Notes under the pieces: model-generated
What the model saw: only the letters and a program-made list of their open reading frames with translations
What the model was told of the DNA's origin: nothing
Databases searched by the model: none
Part shown: in pieces, positions 45,871-56,635 of the stretch
Position numbering within the stretch: the first letter of the stretch is position 1
Layout of the letters: each line of letters opens with the position of its first letter
Translations under genes and position numbers: made by a program
Assembly (NCBI RefSeq): GCF_951805225.1
Contig: NZ_OX638201.1
Coordinates: forward strand, 3,100,001-3,164,000
Direction: 5' to 3'
Length of the DNA stretch: 64,000 nt
DNA from: an uncultured Flavobacterium sp.
GTDB taxonomy: Bacteria > Bacteroidota > Bacteroidia > Flavobacteriales > Flavobacteriaceae

Positions 45871-47082
45871 ATGAATCAATATCAAAAAGACCTGATCAAA
45901 GCTACAATTCCAATTTTGAGATCGAGCGGCGAAGATCTTACCTACTATTTCTACACCCGAATGTTTAAAAATCATCCTGAATTGAAAAACATTTTCAACA
46001 TGGGAAATCAAGCAAACGGAAAACAAAAATCGGCGTTGGCAAATGCTGTTTTGGCTTATGCCGAAAATATAGAAAACCCAGGCGTATTAATTAATGTATT
46101 AAAGGGAATTGGAACCAAACACAGAAGTTTGAATATCCAGCCTGAGCAATATAAAATCGTAGGAACACAATTGATCGCTTCTATTGGTGAAGTTGTTGGC
46201 GAAGCTGCAACTCCGGAAATCTTGGAAGCGTGGACAATTGCCTACAATCAGCTTGCGGAAATTATGATTGATCTTGAAAAAGAACTTTACAAAGAAAACG
46301 CTGCAAAATCCGGAAGCTGGAACGGATGGAGAAATTTTATAATTAAAAAAATAACGGACGAATCCAGCGAAATCAAATCGTTTTATCTTTATCCTGAAGA
46401 CGGACAAAAAATCACAGATTTCCATTCCGGCCAATATATAAGTGTTCATGTTTTTGTTCCTGAATTAGGTTTCATGCAACCTAGACAATATAGTTTATCA
46501 AGTGGTTTTAATCCGGAATATTATAGAATTTCGGTAAAGAAAGAAATTGGAATGGATTCGAATCCATCCGGATTAGTTTCGAATACACTTCATTCAAAAA
46601 TAGAAGGCGATATGATTTCAATTTCGGCTCCAGCGGGATTATTTCACTTAGAAAAAGATTCCGAAAATCCTTTGGTTTTAATTAGTGGCGGTGTTGGCTT
46701 AACGCCGATGTTGAGTATTCTGGAAACAAATGCAAGTTCTATTCAGAATAAAAAAACGGTTTGGGTTCACGGTTGTCGAAATGAATCTGTTCATGCTTTT
46801 AAAGATCAAATTGCTTCATTAAAACAAGAAGTAAAATGGCTTGAAACTTTCACTTTTTATGATTCATTAGAAAATTCCGAAAATCATTCGAGCCAAATAA
46901 TTGAAGGCCGCGTTGATCTTAATAAATGTAAAGAAGCTATTTTACTAGAAGATGCAAAATTCTACATCTGCGGACCTGAAGTTTTTATCAAGAAACAATA
47001 TCAAACATTAATCGATTTTAATGTAAATCATGAAAACATTTTCTACGAAGAATTTGGACCGCAAGTTATTAATTTGAACTAA
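45871..47082 (+). CDS. hmp: flavohaemoglobin, nitric oxide dioxygenase
   Basis: A 403-residue fusion of a globin (1-140) and a ferredoxin reductase-like FAD/NAD module (about 150-403). Globin residues match the family: Y28 (B10) in FYTRMF, Q52 in GKQKSAL, and proximal H84 in GTKHRSLNI. The FAD-binding RQYSLSS is at about 205-211, the NAD loop is ISGGVGLTPMLS, and the C-terminus YEEFGPQ is typical. It oxidises NO to nitrate using O2 and NAD(P)H. An upstream palindrome may mediate NO control. Confidence 0.93.
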   Translation: MNQYQKDLIKATIPILRSSGEDLTYYFYTRMFKNHPELKNIFNMGNQANGKQKSALANAVLAYAENIENPGVLINVLKGIGTKHRSLNIQPEQYKIVGTQLIASIGEVVGEAATPEILEAWTIAYNQLAEIMIDLEKELYKENAAKSGSWNGWRNFIIKKITDESSEIKSFYLYPEDGQKITDFHSGQYISVHVFVPELGFMQPRQYSLSSGFNPEYYRISVKKEIGMDSNPSGLVSNTLHSKIEGDMISISAPAGLFHLEKDSENPLVLISGGVGLTPMLSILETNASSIQNKKTVWVHGCRNESVHAFKDQIASLKQEVKWLETFTFYDSLENSENHSSQIIEGRVDLNKCKEAILLEDAKFYICGPEVFIKKQYQTLIDFNVNHENIFYEEFGPQVINLN

Positions 47083-47134
47083 TTTTTTTGTTTCAGGTTT
47101 CAGGTTTCAAGTTTGAAATACTACATTATATATT

Positions 47135-47363
47135 TAACCGCAAAGTCCGCAAAGGTTTACGCTAAGTTCGCAAAGATCTTTGTGAAAAATGGGACGCTGA
47201 TGACACAGATTAAACGGATTTACACTGATTGTTAATTTTAAATCTGTGTAAATCCGTTTAACCCGCTTAAATCTGTGGGCAAAGTTTAAACACATAGCTT
47301 TGCGGACTTTGCGTTTTTGTAAAAACATACTATAAAAAAAACTTCGCGAACTTTACGGTTAAA
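47135..47363. repeat. three-level nested inverted repeat
   Basis: The outer arms TTAACCGCAAAGTCCGCAAAG / CTTCGCGAACTTTACGGTTAA, a middle GTTCGCAAAG-type pair, and an inner AAACGGATTTACACTGATT / AATCTGTGTAAATCCGTTT nest together. It has absorbed two repeat types. An antisense open frame over it is an artefact. Confidence 0.75.
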
Positions 47364-47515
47364 TTACAAAGTGCAGTATTCGCATTTCAAACCTGAAAAC
47401 TGAAACTTGAAACAATTTTCAAACTACATTTCTCCCTTAACAAGATTTTTACTAAGCGCATCGTCGAAAATACTGTTAACTTTTTATAACTAAATCTGTA
47501 TCAGTCAAAAAATTA

Positions 47516-47523
47516 TATATTTG
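47516..47523 (+). promoter_or_regulatory. promoter -7 element
   Basis: TATATTTG matches TAnnTTTG, about 70 nt before the sensor kinase start. Confidence 0.5.
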
Positions 47524-47592
47524 CGCACGAAAAAAAATAATACCACATTGCTATAAGGACAAAAAGATGTCTTTATATTTTAAAATACACCT

Positions 47593-49155
47593 TTGAAATT
47601 TAATTTTAGAAATACTTTTTCCGGTAGGAACTTCTTCATTTTAGGAATCATTTTCGTTGTCCTTACGTTGGTTTCTATTTATATATTTAGTGGTTTAATG
47701 ACGCAAATCACTGAAAAGTCAAATATTGCAACTGAACAACGCAGTTTACAAAAAAAGGAAGAAGTTATGGTTCAGGAATTGTCACGATTTCTTGAAACTC
47801 AAAATGAGCTGAAAAGTATTGTTGAGATGAGCAATACCAAAAACTTATCTGATAATCTAAAAGTTCTAAGTTCGATTCATGCCAATGACAATATTATCAA
47901 AAACAATTGGTTTCAGATTAATGATCAAAAACTAGAATTCACTTCTTCTATTAATAGTGAAGAAATCAAAACTTCTATAAAAGATTTTGTTGCTAAAAAC
48001 AGAATGCTGGATAAGTCAAACTCCATTGTCGAAGATCCTCAAAATTTTTCCTGGCGCATCTATTATAAGTATGTTTCCCAAAATGGAACTGTAATTCGAT
48101 ACGGATATGATATTGATTTGAAATCAATGCAATCTTATTTCGCCACGATCGATCAAAAGTCACCAACTTATGCTTTTGTATTTGACAAAAAGGGAACGAT
48201 CATTTTTCATCCCGAAATAAAATTGCTGGAAAAGAATATTTTTAAGGTTACAAATATCGCTCTTAAGGATACCACTTTTACAGATCAGGATAGTTTTAAT
48301 AGAAAAATAGCACTTTCGGAATATTTAGGTTTGGACATTGTACGTTATACAAAGCGATTGAATCTAAAAGGTACAAATTGGTATTTGTGTGTCAACTTTC
48401 CTAAAAAGATTTCATCAGAAGATGTCGATGCGGTAAAAAAGTATGCTTCCTTAATTTATATTATTACGACTGCAATTTTAATTGTGTTCTTTTATTTGTT
48501 TACGATTTTTACGCGGAGAACTTTTCAGGAAAAAACAATCTTGTCTCAGGAAAAAAATAAGCTTCTTTTAGAAAATGAAAAAATTAATAAGGAGAAAGCG
48601 TTAATCCAACTCCAACAATTAAAGGAGCAAATTAATCCGCACTTTTTATTTAATTCTTTGAATTCGCTTTATATGCTTATCGAAAGTAATACTGGCGTGG
48701 CGCGAAAATTTACTTTGAATCTTTCGAAGATTTATCGATACCTTATTAATCCACCAGTTAATAATATTGTTACGGTTCAGGAAGAATTGCTTTTTATTGA
48801 AAAATATATATTTCTGCAACAAACGCGATTTACAGAAGAATTTGTTTTTACGATTACGATCGAAGACGAAAGCATTTTGGCTAAAAAGGTTCCTTATTTG
48901 GCTTTTCAGATTGCGGTAGAAAATGCGATCAAGCATAATATCGCTTCTGATGAAAATCCGTTGAAAATAACGATAGATATTAAAGAAAATGTAGCAATCA
49001 TTACCAATAACTTAAACGAAAAGCAAAACTTCGGGAAAGAATCCAAGTTTGGTCACAAATATTTAGAAAGTATATACAATTTCTACTCTAAAAAAGATTT
49101 TAAAACCTTCAAAAAAGATGGTGATTTTACTTGCATTTTACCCTTAATTGGATAG
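47593..49155 (+). CDS. LytS/His_kinase-type sensor with dCache-like periplasmic domain
   Basis: A 520-residue membrane kinase. A helix at about 12-36 and another at 282-305 bracket a sensor domain with the look of dCache folds (SYFATIDQKSPTYAFVFDKKGTIIFHPE). A coiled linker follows, then the His_kinase domain with H350 in INPHFLFNSLNSL, and a HATPase domain (about 420-520). The start is TTG 47593: no ATG precedes the first helix and a promoter lies upstream. Its likely partner, a LytTR regulator, is 7.5 kb downstream past the SusCD operon. Confidence 0.8.
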   Translation: MKFNFRNTFSGRNFFILGIIFVVLTLVSIYIFSGLMTQITEKSNIATEQRSLQKKEEVMVQELSRFLETQNELKSIVEMSNTKNLSDNLKVLSSIHANDNIIKNNWFQINDQKLEFTSSINSEEIKTSIKDFVAKNRMLDKSNSIVEDPQNFSWRIYYKYVSQNGTVIRYGYDIDLKSMQSYFATIDQKSPTYAFVFDKKGTIIFHPEIKLLEKNIFKVTNIALKDTTFTDQDSFNRKIALSEYLGLDIVRYTKRLNLKGTNWYLCVNFPKKISSEDVDAVKKYASLIYIITTAILIVFFYLFTIFTRRTFQEKTILSQEKNKLLLENEKINKEKALIQLQQLKEQINPHFLFNSLNSLYMLIESNTGVARKFTLNLSKIYRYLINPPVNNIVTVQEELLFIEKYIFLQQTRFTEEFVFTITIEDESILAKKVPYLAFQIAVENAIKHNIASDENPLKITIDIKENVAIITNNLNEKQNFGKESKFGHKYLESIYNFYSKKDFKTFKKDGDFTCILPLIG

Positions 49156-49261
49156 AAAAAAAACATTCACTCCCAAAAAAAAGCCACTCACTCCTTTTTG
49201 TTTTTTTTAACAAATCTGGCATTATATTTTTATCATAAAATTAACCTAAAATTAACTTTAA

Positions 49262-51862
49262 ATGGGGAAAAATGCAATGTTGGGAACCCTAAAAATCATC
49301 TTAGTTCTTGCACTATTATTTAGTACGGGCACGATGGTTTCTCAAAAAAAGGATAAAAAGAAAAAAGAAGACAAAACAGAAGCCGCTAAAGATTCTGTTA
49401 AATCTTCTAAAGGAAAAAAATATGATGATCTAGTAAAACAAGGAACTTTCAAAAAAGGATTGTTCAATACGATTCAGGTAAAAACGGATCTTTATTTAGA
49501 GATAAATGATTCCCTTTTTCAAAGAGAGTTTTTAGTGGTTAATAAAATTTCAAATGTTCCTTTACCTGTTAATGATGCAGGTCTTAATAAAGGAATGAAT
49601 TACGAAAATAAAATCATCACTTTTCATAAAGATCTTGTTGCTAAAAAAGTTTGGGTAAAATCTTCTGAACCTAAAGTTTCTTCTCCGGTTGGCGACGCAA
49701 TTACAGCTTCTGTAAACAGTAACTTTTCTGAGTCTATTATAGAGGTCTTTGATATCGAAACAAAAAATAACGATTCGACATCGGTTATTATCAAAGCAAA
49801 TAAGGTTTTTGACGGAAAACAAAAAAGTTTCAATGATGTATTAAGCAATATTGGCTTTGGCGGATCTGTAAAATCGGACTTGTCGTATATAGAAAGTGTG
49901 AAAACATTTCCTAAAAATATCGTTGTTAAATCTCAGCTTACTACTTCTGTAAGTGAAGGAGGTCCTGCATTGTCTGTTACAATTGGGGTTACTTCTAATA
50001 TTATATTATTGGACAAAGTTCCAATGCAACCACGTTTTGCGGATAATCGTATTGGATATTTCGCAGAAAAACACTGGTACTTTAATGACAATCAACATGC
50101 TGTTCTTGAAAAAGAATTGATTACACGTTGGAGATTAGAGCCTAAAAAAGAAGATATTGAAAAATACAAAAAAGGTGAATTAGTAGAACCTAAGAAACCT
50201 ATTATATATTATATCGATCCATCGACTCCTAAACAATGGCGCTCTTATATTATAGAAGGTGTTCGCGATTGGCAAGTGGCTTTTGAGAGAGCTGGTTTTA
50301 AAAATGCTGTAATCGCAAAAGAACCTACTGCAGAAGATACTGATTTTGATATCGATGACGTTCGTTACTCGGTTATTACTTATGTAGCGTCACAAAAATC
50401 AAATGCTATGGGACCTGCAGTTGTAGATCCTAGAAGTGGAGAAATTATCGAATCAGATATTATCTGGTGGCATAATGTAATGACTTCTTTGCAAAGTTGG
50501 ATGCGTATTCAAACTGGTGCGATCGATCCAAAAGCAAGAGGAAACAAATTTAGCGATGAACATATGGGTGAAGCTATCCGATTTGTATCGTCTCACGAAG
50601 TTGGACATACTTTTGGTCTGAAACATAATATGGGAGCTTCTTTTGCATATCCTGTAGAATCTCTTAGATCTCCAGAATTTACATCAAAAATGGGCGGAAC
50701 TGCTCCATCAATCATGGATTATGCTCGTTACAATTATATTGCTCAACCTGAAGATCACGTAGAAGCTATTACGCCAAAAATTGGTGAATATGATAAATAT
50801 GCTATTGAATGGGGTTACAGATGGTATGGAGATCAAACTGAAGAGCACGCAGCATTAAACAATCTGATTGCAAAACATCAAAATGATCCTCTTTATTTCT
50901 ACGGAGAACAACAAGATGGAGATAATACTATTGATCCTCGCTCACAATCTGAAGATTTAGGTGATGATGCAATGAAAGCGAGTGAATATGGCCTTAAGAA
51001 CTTAAAAAGAGTTGTAAGCAATATTCTGGAATGGAGTTATGATAAAGATGAATCTTATTACCAAACCGGTAAACTTTATATAGGTGCGATTGGTCAATGG
51101 AATCTTTACAATTATCATGTATTAAGCAATCTTGGAGGTGTTTATTTAAATACTACAGTTCACGGTGATAACAAACAAAGTTATGTTCCGGTTCCGGCTG
51201 CTACACAAAAAAGAGCCGTTGCATATTTATTAAAAAACAGTATTGCGCTTCCGGATTGGTTGTTTTTTAACCCGATTTTAGATAAAACAAATCCGTTGAA
51301 AGATTCTCCTCTTGGACCTTATGAATATACACCATATACTCTGGCGAGAGAATTACAAAATTGTGTTTTTTACAGCATGTTGAGCGATGATCGTTTATTG
51401 AGAATGACCGAAAATGAATTGTATCAGCGTAATGGTGCTAAAGAAAATGTATTTACGGTTACACAATTATTCCAAACCTTACGTCAAAGCATTTTTGCTC
51501 CAACAATCCAGAACAAGTCATTGACGATTCTGGAACGTATGACTCAAAAGAATTACGTTGATGTATTGATTGTTTCGACCAATAAACTTTTTGAAAAAAC
51601 GGATGTTAAGAAATCGCTTCAATTAGAAGAAACATTAAGCATGCCTCATTTGTGTGATTATTTAGATGAATCAAAAATGGCACGTAACATTAATCAGTCT
51701 TCTCTAAAAAGAGTTACTGAAGTTACTTCTGATAAAAAAGGCGAATTGAATCAGATACTTCAATTATTGAAATCTAAAAGAAGCATCGGAAACCAAGAAA
51801 CTAAGAATCATTATTTCGATTTGATTCAACGTATTGAAAAGGCATTAAGCAACACATTATAA
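49262..51862 (+). CDS. zinc-dependent metalloprotease of the DUF5117/DUF5118 type
   Basis: An 866-residue secreted protein. Signal peptide about 1-30 (ending TMVSQ), then a Lys-rich linker and a large beta-rich N-terminal region; the extended zinc motif HEVGHTFGLKHN is at 445-456 (HExxHxxGxxH, metzincin type), with the downstream SIMDYARYN as Met-turn. Bacteroidota members are common beside SusC/SusD genes. The next gene, SusC, starts 30 nt downstream. It may cleave proteins at the surface for import as peptides, by inference from context. Confidence 0.85.
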   Translation: MGKNAMLGTLKIILVLALLFSTGTMVSQKKDKKKKEDKTEAAKDSVKSSKGKKYDDLVKQGTFKKGLFNTIQVKTDLYLEINDSLFQREFLVVNKISNVPLPVNDAGLNKGMNYENKIITFHKDLVAKKVWVKSSEPKVSSPVGDAITASVNSNFSESIIEVFDIETKNNDSTSVIIKANKVFDGKQKSFNDVLSNIGFGGSVKSDLSYIESVKTFPKNIVVKSQLTTSVSEGGPALSVTIGVTSNIILLDKVPMQPRFADNRIGYFAEKHWYFNDNQHAVLEKELITRWRLEPKKEDIEKYKKGELVEPKKPIIYYIDPSTPKQWRSYIIEGVRDWQVAFERAGFKNAVIAKEPTAEDTDFDIDDVRYSVITYVASQKSNAMGPAVVDPRSGEIIESDIIWWHNVMTSLQSWMRIQTGAIDPKARGNKFSDEHMGEAIRFVSSHEVGHTFGLKHNMGASFAYPVESLRSPEFTSKMGGTAPSIMDYARYNYIAQPEDHVEAITPKIGEYDKYAIEWGYRWYGDQTEEHAALNNLIAKHQNDPLYFYGEQQDGDNTIDPRSQSEDLGDDAMKASEYGLKNLKRVVSNILEWSYDKDESYYQTGKLYIGAIGQWNLYNYHVLSNLGGVYLNTTVHGDNKQSYVPVPAATQKRAVAYLLKNSIALPDWLFFNPILDKTNPLKDSPLGPYEYTPYTLARELQNCVFYSMLSDDRLLRMTENELYQRNGAKENVFTVTQLFQTLRQSIFAPTIQNKSLTILERMTQKNYVDVLIVSTNKLFEKTDVKKSLQLEETLSMPHLCDYLDESKMARNINQSSLKRVTEVTSDKKGELNQILQLLKSKRSIGNQETKNHYFDLIQRIEKALSNTL

Positions 51863-51892
51863 AAATTTTAACCAAACTCCAAACACAAACTA

Positions 51893-54800
51893 ATGAAGAA
51901 TTTATTTTACATGCTGAGTTTCCTTCTTGCCCTTTCCGGGTATGCGCAGGAAAGGACAATTAAAGGAACGGTAGTTGATGCCAAAGACGGACTGCCAATA
52001 CCAGGTGTTACTGTTTTTGTAGAAAACAGTTCCGTATCAAACAATACACAACAAAAAGGTGTGATCCAAAGTTCAAGCCTTGGAACCGTAACTGATTTTG
52101 ACGGTACATTTGAATTTAAAATTAACAGTAATATGAAAAGTTTAAGAGTAACTTATATGGGTTACCTTCCTTATACTATTGATATTTCGGCACAGAACAA
52201 CTACACAATTTCTTTAAAATCTGACGTAGCAGAATTGAAAGAGATCGTTGTAACTGGTTACCAAAAAATCGAGAAAAGAAAATTAACATCGGCTGTTGCA
52301 CAAGTTGAAATGGCAGATATCAAACAAGCGGGTGTTGCGAGTTTGGATCAAATGTTAATTGGTCAGGTTGCGGGTGTAGCGGTAACGCAACAAACGGGAG
52401 CTCCTGGAACAATCTCAAAAATCAGAATTCGTGGTACTGCATCTCTTAATGGTGCTCAGGATCCGTTATGGGTTTTAGATGGTTTACCTCTTGAAGGAAA
52501 TGATGTTCCTCAAAACTATGACAAAGATAATATAGATGTATTAAGTAACTTTTCTATCGCAGGATTAAACCCTGATGATATCAAAGATATTACCATATTA
52601 AAAGATGCTGCTGCAACTGCTATTTACGGAGCAAGAGCTGCAAATGGTGTTATTGTGGTAACAACTAAAAAAGGAAGAAAAGGAAACATGAAAGTAGACT
52701 TTAACGTTAATACTTTTGTGACTCAAAAACCTGATTTTTCTAAATTAAACCTTATGAATTCTTCTCAAAAAGTAGATTTTGAACTTTCGCTAGCTTCAAG
52801 AGAAGATTTGACTTACAGAGACACGGCTGGGGAAATTTCCCGCATTCTAAACCAGGCTAATGAATTAGGAGCCTATAGATCGGGAGGTTTTTCGTCTCTA
52901 AGTCCAACAACACAAAACTCAATCAATGCTTTAAGAGGTAATAATACCAATTGGGGTGATTTATTGTACAGAGCTGCTTTCAATACACAATACGGATTAA
53001 GTTTATCTGGTGGTGGAGAAAGATCTGATTACTATTTCTCTTTAGGAGCTTATAATGAAGAAGGTGCTACTGTAGGAACTGGTTTTGACAGATACAACGT
53101 AACCTTAAAAAACAACTTTGATGTAACTGATAAATTACATGTTGGAGTTGGAATTTTTGGTACTCAAAGCAGAAAAACAAGTTATCTTTCTGATACAGAT
53201 GGCTTTACAAATCCTTCTAACTATTCAAGAAACGTAAACCCATATTTGACTCCATTCAATGCTGATGGAAGTTATAGATATGATAAAGATGTTAAAGGAT
53301 ATGGAAATGGTTCTGTATATGTTCCTTTTAACTTCTTGGAAGAAAGAGAAAATACAAATTACGAATTACTAACAAGATCAGTAAAAGCATTACTTGATGT
53401 TGATTATACTATTACAAAAGGCTTAAAAGCAAGTACTCAAATTGGTTTACAGTTTGACAACAATGCTTCTGAAAAATACGCTGGAAAAGACACTTACTAT
53501 ACAAGAAAAGAAAGAGAAAAAACAAGTGTATTCTCAAACGGAGCTTATAATTATTTCCTTCCTGTTGGTGGAATTATCCAAAATTCAAACACAGACTTTT
53601 TCCAATACAACTGGAAAACTATGGTAAACTATAATACTACTCTTGGAGGAAAACATGAGTTAGAATTTATGGTTGGTAATGAATTAAGAAAAAACAAAAG
53701 CACTTCTATTGCTACGAAAGCTTTTGGTTATGACCCAAAAACATTGACATCAACTCAAATTATTTTTCCAACTGCAAGCTATGCAGCTGACACAAACTAT
53801 AGAACGTATTTAAAGAGTGAAAACGAAAATGCATTTGCATCGTTTTTTGCAACAGCATCTTATACTTATGACAGAAAATATACTTTCTTTGGAAGTGTTC
53901 GTTATGATGGATCAGATTTATTTGGTGCAGACCCTAAATACAAATACTTACCATTATGGGCAGTTTCTGGTTCATGGGCAGTATCTGAAGAAAATTTCTT
54001 AAAAGACAGTGATGTAATTTCTAATTTAAGATTACGTGCGTCTTACGGTTTACAAGGAAATATCGACAAAAATACTTCACCGTATGTAGTTGGTATCAAC
54101 CAAAATGCTGTTATTTTACCAGGACAAACAGAACCTATTATTACAGTATTATCTCCTCCAAATGATAAATTAAGATGGGAAAAAACTACTAATACTAACG
54201 TTGGAATGGACCTTGGTTTATTCAAAAATCGTATCAACATTGTTACTGATGTTTACGGAAGAAAAAGTACTGATTTAATTGGTTTACAATCACTTGCTCT
54301 AGAAAACGGATTTGAATATACAAACGCTAACTGGGCGCAGGTAACTAATAAAGGATATGAAATTTCTTTGTCTACAAGAAACATTGATCATCCAAACTTT
54401 AAGTGGAATACAACAATTAATTTTGCTCACAATAAGAGTAATGTAGATCGTATTCAAACAAGATCTAACAGTTATTTACCTTCTAGAGAAGGACTTCCGG
54501 TGAATGCGGTATTCGCATTAAAAACTGCAGGAATTGATGAAAACGGTTATCCTTTATTTGTAAATAAAAAAGGAGAAACTGTAAACTCACAAACCTTTTT
54601 TGCCCTTTTTGACCCATATGCAGATTTTTTCCCGGGAGTTCTATCTCAATCTAAACTTACAGATGCTGAAACAAGAGATTTGTTTACTTATGTAGGAGAT
54701 TTAGATCCTAAATTTACTGGTGGTTTCATGAATACATTCAAAGTTCATAATTTTGATCTTACAATTGCTACTACTTTCAATATCAAACAAACTGTCGTTG

Positions 54801-55234
54801 AAAAACCTACTTTCAACGGTACACAATTAGATCGTGGTCAAAACTATACTACTGATGCGCTTAATGTATGGTCACCTACTAATACAGGTTCACACATACC
54901 TGGAATTACTAGTGAAACTTCAGGAACAGGAGATTCATGGATGGCTTACCAATGGTATTCTGGAGGAAATCAACTTCCAATGTACAACTACTTAGATACA
55001 TGGGTTCATGAAATGAGTTTTATGCGTGTAAGCAGTGTTCGTTTTGGATATTCTTTACCTAAAAAAGCTGTAAACAGTTTGTTTATGGATAACGTTAGAT
55101 TTAGTATTGAAGGTAGAAACCTATTCGTAATCAGCTCTGATTTCAAAGGTTACTTCGACCCGGAAACTTACGGAAATATCTATGCACAACCAATCCCAAG
55201 ATCAATTTCTTTAGGATGTAACCTAACTTTTTAA
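51893..55234 (+). CDS. SusC-type TonB-dependent transporter
   Basis: A 1113-residue outer-membrane transporter. Signal peptide about 1-20, CarboxypepD_reg-like sandwich (IKGTVVDAKDGLPIPGVTVFV, about 23-110), a SusC TonB box/plug region (EIVVTGYQKIEKRKLTSAVAQV and the IRGTASLNGAQDPLWVLDGLP stretch), then the barrel ending SLGCNLTF. It pairs with the SusD lipoprotein encoded 11 nt downstream to bind and import an oligomer. The associated protease suggests peptides, not glycans. Confidence 0.92.
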   Translation: MKNLFYMLSFLLALSGYAQERTIKGTVVDAKDGLPIPGVTVFVENSSVSNNTQQKGVIQSSSLGTVTDFDGTFEFKINSNMKSLRVTYMGYLPYTIDISAQNNYTISLKSDVAELKEIVVTGYQKIEKRKLTSAVAQVEMADIKQAGVASLDQMLIGQVAGVAVTQQTGAPGTISKIRIRGTASLNGAQDPLWVLDGLPLEGNDVPQNYDKDNIDVLSNFSIAGLNPDDIKDITILKDAAATAIYGARAANGVIVVTTKKGRKGNMKVDFNVNTFVTQKPDFSKLNLMNSSQKVDFELSLASREDLTYRDTAGEISRILNQANELGAYRSGGFSSLSPTTQNSINALRGNNTNWGDLLYRAAFNTQYGLSLSGGGERSDYYFSLGAYNEEGATVGTGFDRYNVTLKNNFDVTDKLHVGVGIFGTQSRKTSYLSDTDGFTNPSNYSRNVNPYLTPFNADGSYRYDKDVKGYGNGSVYVPFNFLEERENTNYELLTRSVKALLDVDYTITKGLKASTQIGLQFDNNASEKYAGKDTYYTRKEREKTSVFSNGAYNYFLPVGGIIQNSNTDFFQYNWKTMVNYNTTLGGKHELEFMVGNELRKNKSTSIATKAFGYDPKTLTSTQIIFPTASYAADTNYRTYLKSENENAFASFFATASYTYDRKYTFFGSVRYDGSDLFGADPKYKYLPLWAVSGSWAVSEENFLKDSDVISNLRLRASYGLQGNIDKNTSPYVVGINQNAVILPGQTEPIITVLSPPNDKLRWEKTTNTNVGMDLGLFKNRINIVTDVYGRKSTDLIGLQSLALENGFEYTNANWAQVTNKGYEISLSTRNIDHPNFKWNTTINFAHNKSNVDRIQTRSNSYLPSREGLPVNAVFALKTAGIDENGYPLFVNKKGETVNSQTFFALFDPYADFFPGVLSQSKLTDAETRDLFTYVGDLDPKFTGGFMNTFKVHNFDLTIATTFNIKQTVVEKPTFNGTQLDRGQNYTTDALNVWSPTNTGSHIPGITSETSGTGDSWMAYQWYSGGNQLPMYNYLDTWVHEMSFMRVSSVRFGYSLPKKAVNSLFMDNVRFSIEGRNLFVISSDFKGYFDPETYGNIYAQPIPRSISLGCNLTF

Positions 55235-55245
55235 TCTGATTCAAA

Positions 55246-56565
55246 ATGAAAAATATATTAAAATACGTATTCTTTGCCAGCGTAGCGATTACTACCGTAA
55301 GCTGCGATAATTATCTTGATGTTAAGCCAGTTGGTAAAGTAATTCCGGAAACTTTGCAAGATTACAGAGCCGTAATGACAAAAGCATATTCTATAACTGC
55401 AATTCATAAAGCATTATCTGCTGTGAGAGCAGACGAATTGACTTTTGATGAATTCAATGATAATGCTGCTTTCTATAGAGATCATTATATCTGGAATGAT
55501 GTCAATCCTGATAAAACTACAAACAGCTTTCCATATGCTACTTTGTATAACAGAATTTTTTATACGAATGTAATTATCACTGAAGCAAGCCAAAAATTAG
55601 CGCCTTCTGCAGAGAAAGACCAATTACTTGGAGAAGCTTATGCATTAAGAGCTTTAACTTACTTTGATTTATTGAACATATTCAGCAAACCTTATAATGC
55701 TGCAACAGCTGCAACAGACAAAGGTGTTCCATTGGCTTTAAAAATAGATTTAGAGCAAGCATATGTTCCACAAAGTGTTGCTGTTATTTATGATCAGATT
55801 TTATCTGATAACGAAGAGGCAAAAAAATTATTGAATTTAGATACGCAAGCAACAGGTCTTAATTACCGTTTTTCTAAAGCTTCTATTTATACAATGGAAT
55901 CTCGTATTTTCCTTTACAGAAAAGAATGGGCTAAAGCTATTGAAGCTGCAGATAAAGCAATGACATACAAAAATGCTTTAATAAACTTAAATACTACAGC
56001 TGCTTTACCTAACCTTTATAATGGACCGGAATCTATTTTAGCGCTTGAAGATCCTTTTATCAATATCCTAAAAGGAACTACATATGCTTCACCAACTTTA
56101 ACTGGAGCTTATGATAAAACAAACGACTTACGTTTTGCTTTGTATTATCAAGCAAGCGGAAGCAGATTCAAATTTAGAAAAGGTGGAGATATCGCTCAAA
56201 AATGTACTTTCAGAACTTCTGAATTATATTTGACAAAAGCAGAAGCTTCAGCACAATTGAACGATCTTCCAGCGGCAAGAACAACAGTTTTAGCTTTTAT
56301 CAAAAACAGATATAATACTGCAGGTTACAACACATTGAGCACATCAATTGCTACAATGTCACAAACTCAGATTCTTGATCTTATTGCTCAGGAAAGACAA
56401 CGTGAGTTTGCAGTTGAAGGTCACCGTTGGTTTGACTTAAGAAGAACAACTCAACAACAAATCATCCATACATTTGGTGGAGAAGATTATAAACTTATTG
56501 AAAATGACCCGCGTTATACGCTTCCATTTCCACAAGAAGCAAGATTAAACAATCCTGATTTGTAA
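55246..56565 (+). CDS. SusD-family substrate-binding lipoprotein
   Basis: A 439-residue lipoprotein. The signal ends in TTVSC with Cys at about residue 20 and DNYLDVKP after it, typical SusD. The C-terminal RagB/SusD region contains IAQERQREFAVEGHRWFDLRRT (about 386-407), the conserved hallmark. TPR-like helices precede it. It caps the SusC barrel from outside and captures substrate. A terminator follows directly. Confidence 0.92.
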   Translation: MKNILKYVFFASVAITTVSCDNYLDVKPVGKVIPETLQDYRAVMTKAYSITAIHKALSAVRADELTFDEFNDNAAFYRDHYIWNDVNPDKTTNSFPYATLYNRIFYTNVIITEASQKLAPSAEKDQLLGEAYALRALTYFDLLNIFSKPYNAATAATDKGVPLALKIDLEQAYVPQSVAVIYDQILSDNEEAKKLLNLDTQATGLNYRFSKASIYTMESRIFLYRKEWAKAIEAADKAMTYKNALINLNTTAALPNLYNGPESILALEDPFINILKGTTYASPTLTGAYDKTNDLRFALYYQASGSRFKFRKGGDIAQKCTFRTSELYLTKAEASAQLNDLPAARTTVLAFIKNRYNTAGYNTLSTSIATMSQTQILDLIAQERQREFAVEGHRWFDLRRTTQQQIIHTFGGEDYKLIENDPRYTLPFPQEARLNNPDL

Positions 56566-56584
56566 TTAAAATTGTAATTGAATT

Positions 56585-56620
56585 AGCTCCGTTTTTAACG
56601 GAGCTTTTTTTTTACCTTTG
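56585..56620 (+). terminator. terminator of the SusCD operon overlapping the next promoter
   Basis: AGCTCCGTT and AACGGAGCT form the stem (56585-56604), followed by a T-run to 56613. The last T is also the first base of TACCTTTG (56613-56620), the -7 element of the LytTR gene. Termination and initiation are thus fused in 36 nt. Confidence 0.75.
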
Positions 56621-56635
56621 CAGAAAATAAACCAA

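Noticed and set aside
47134..47328. Minus-strand frame of 64 codons
   Set aside because: It lies wholly inside a nested hairpin repeat and has no coding character.
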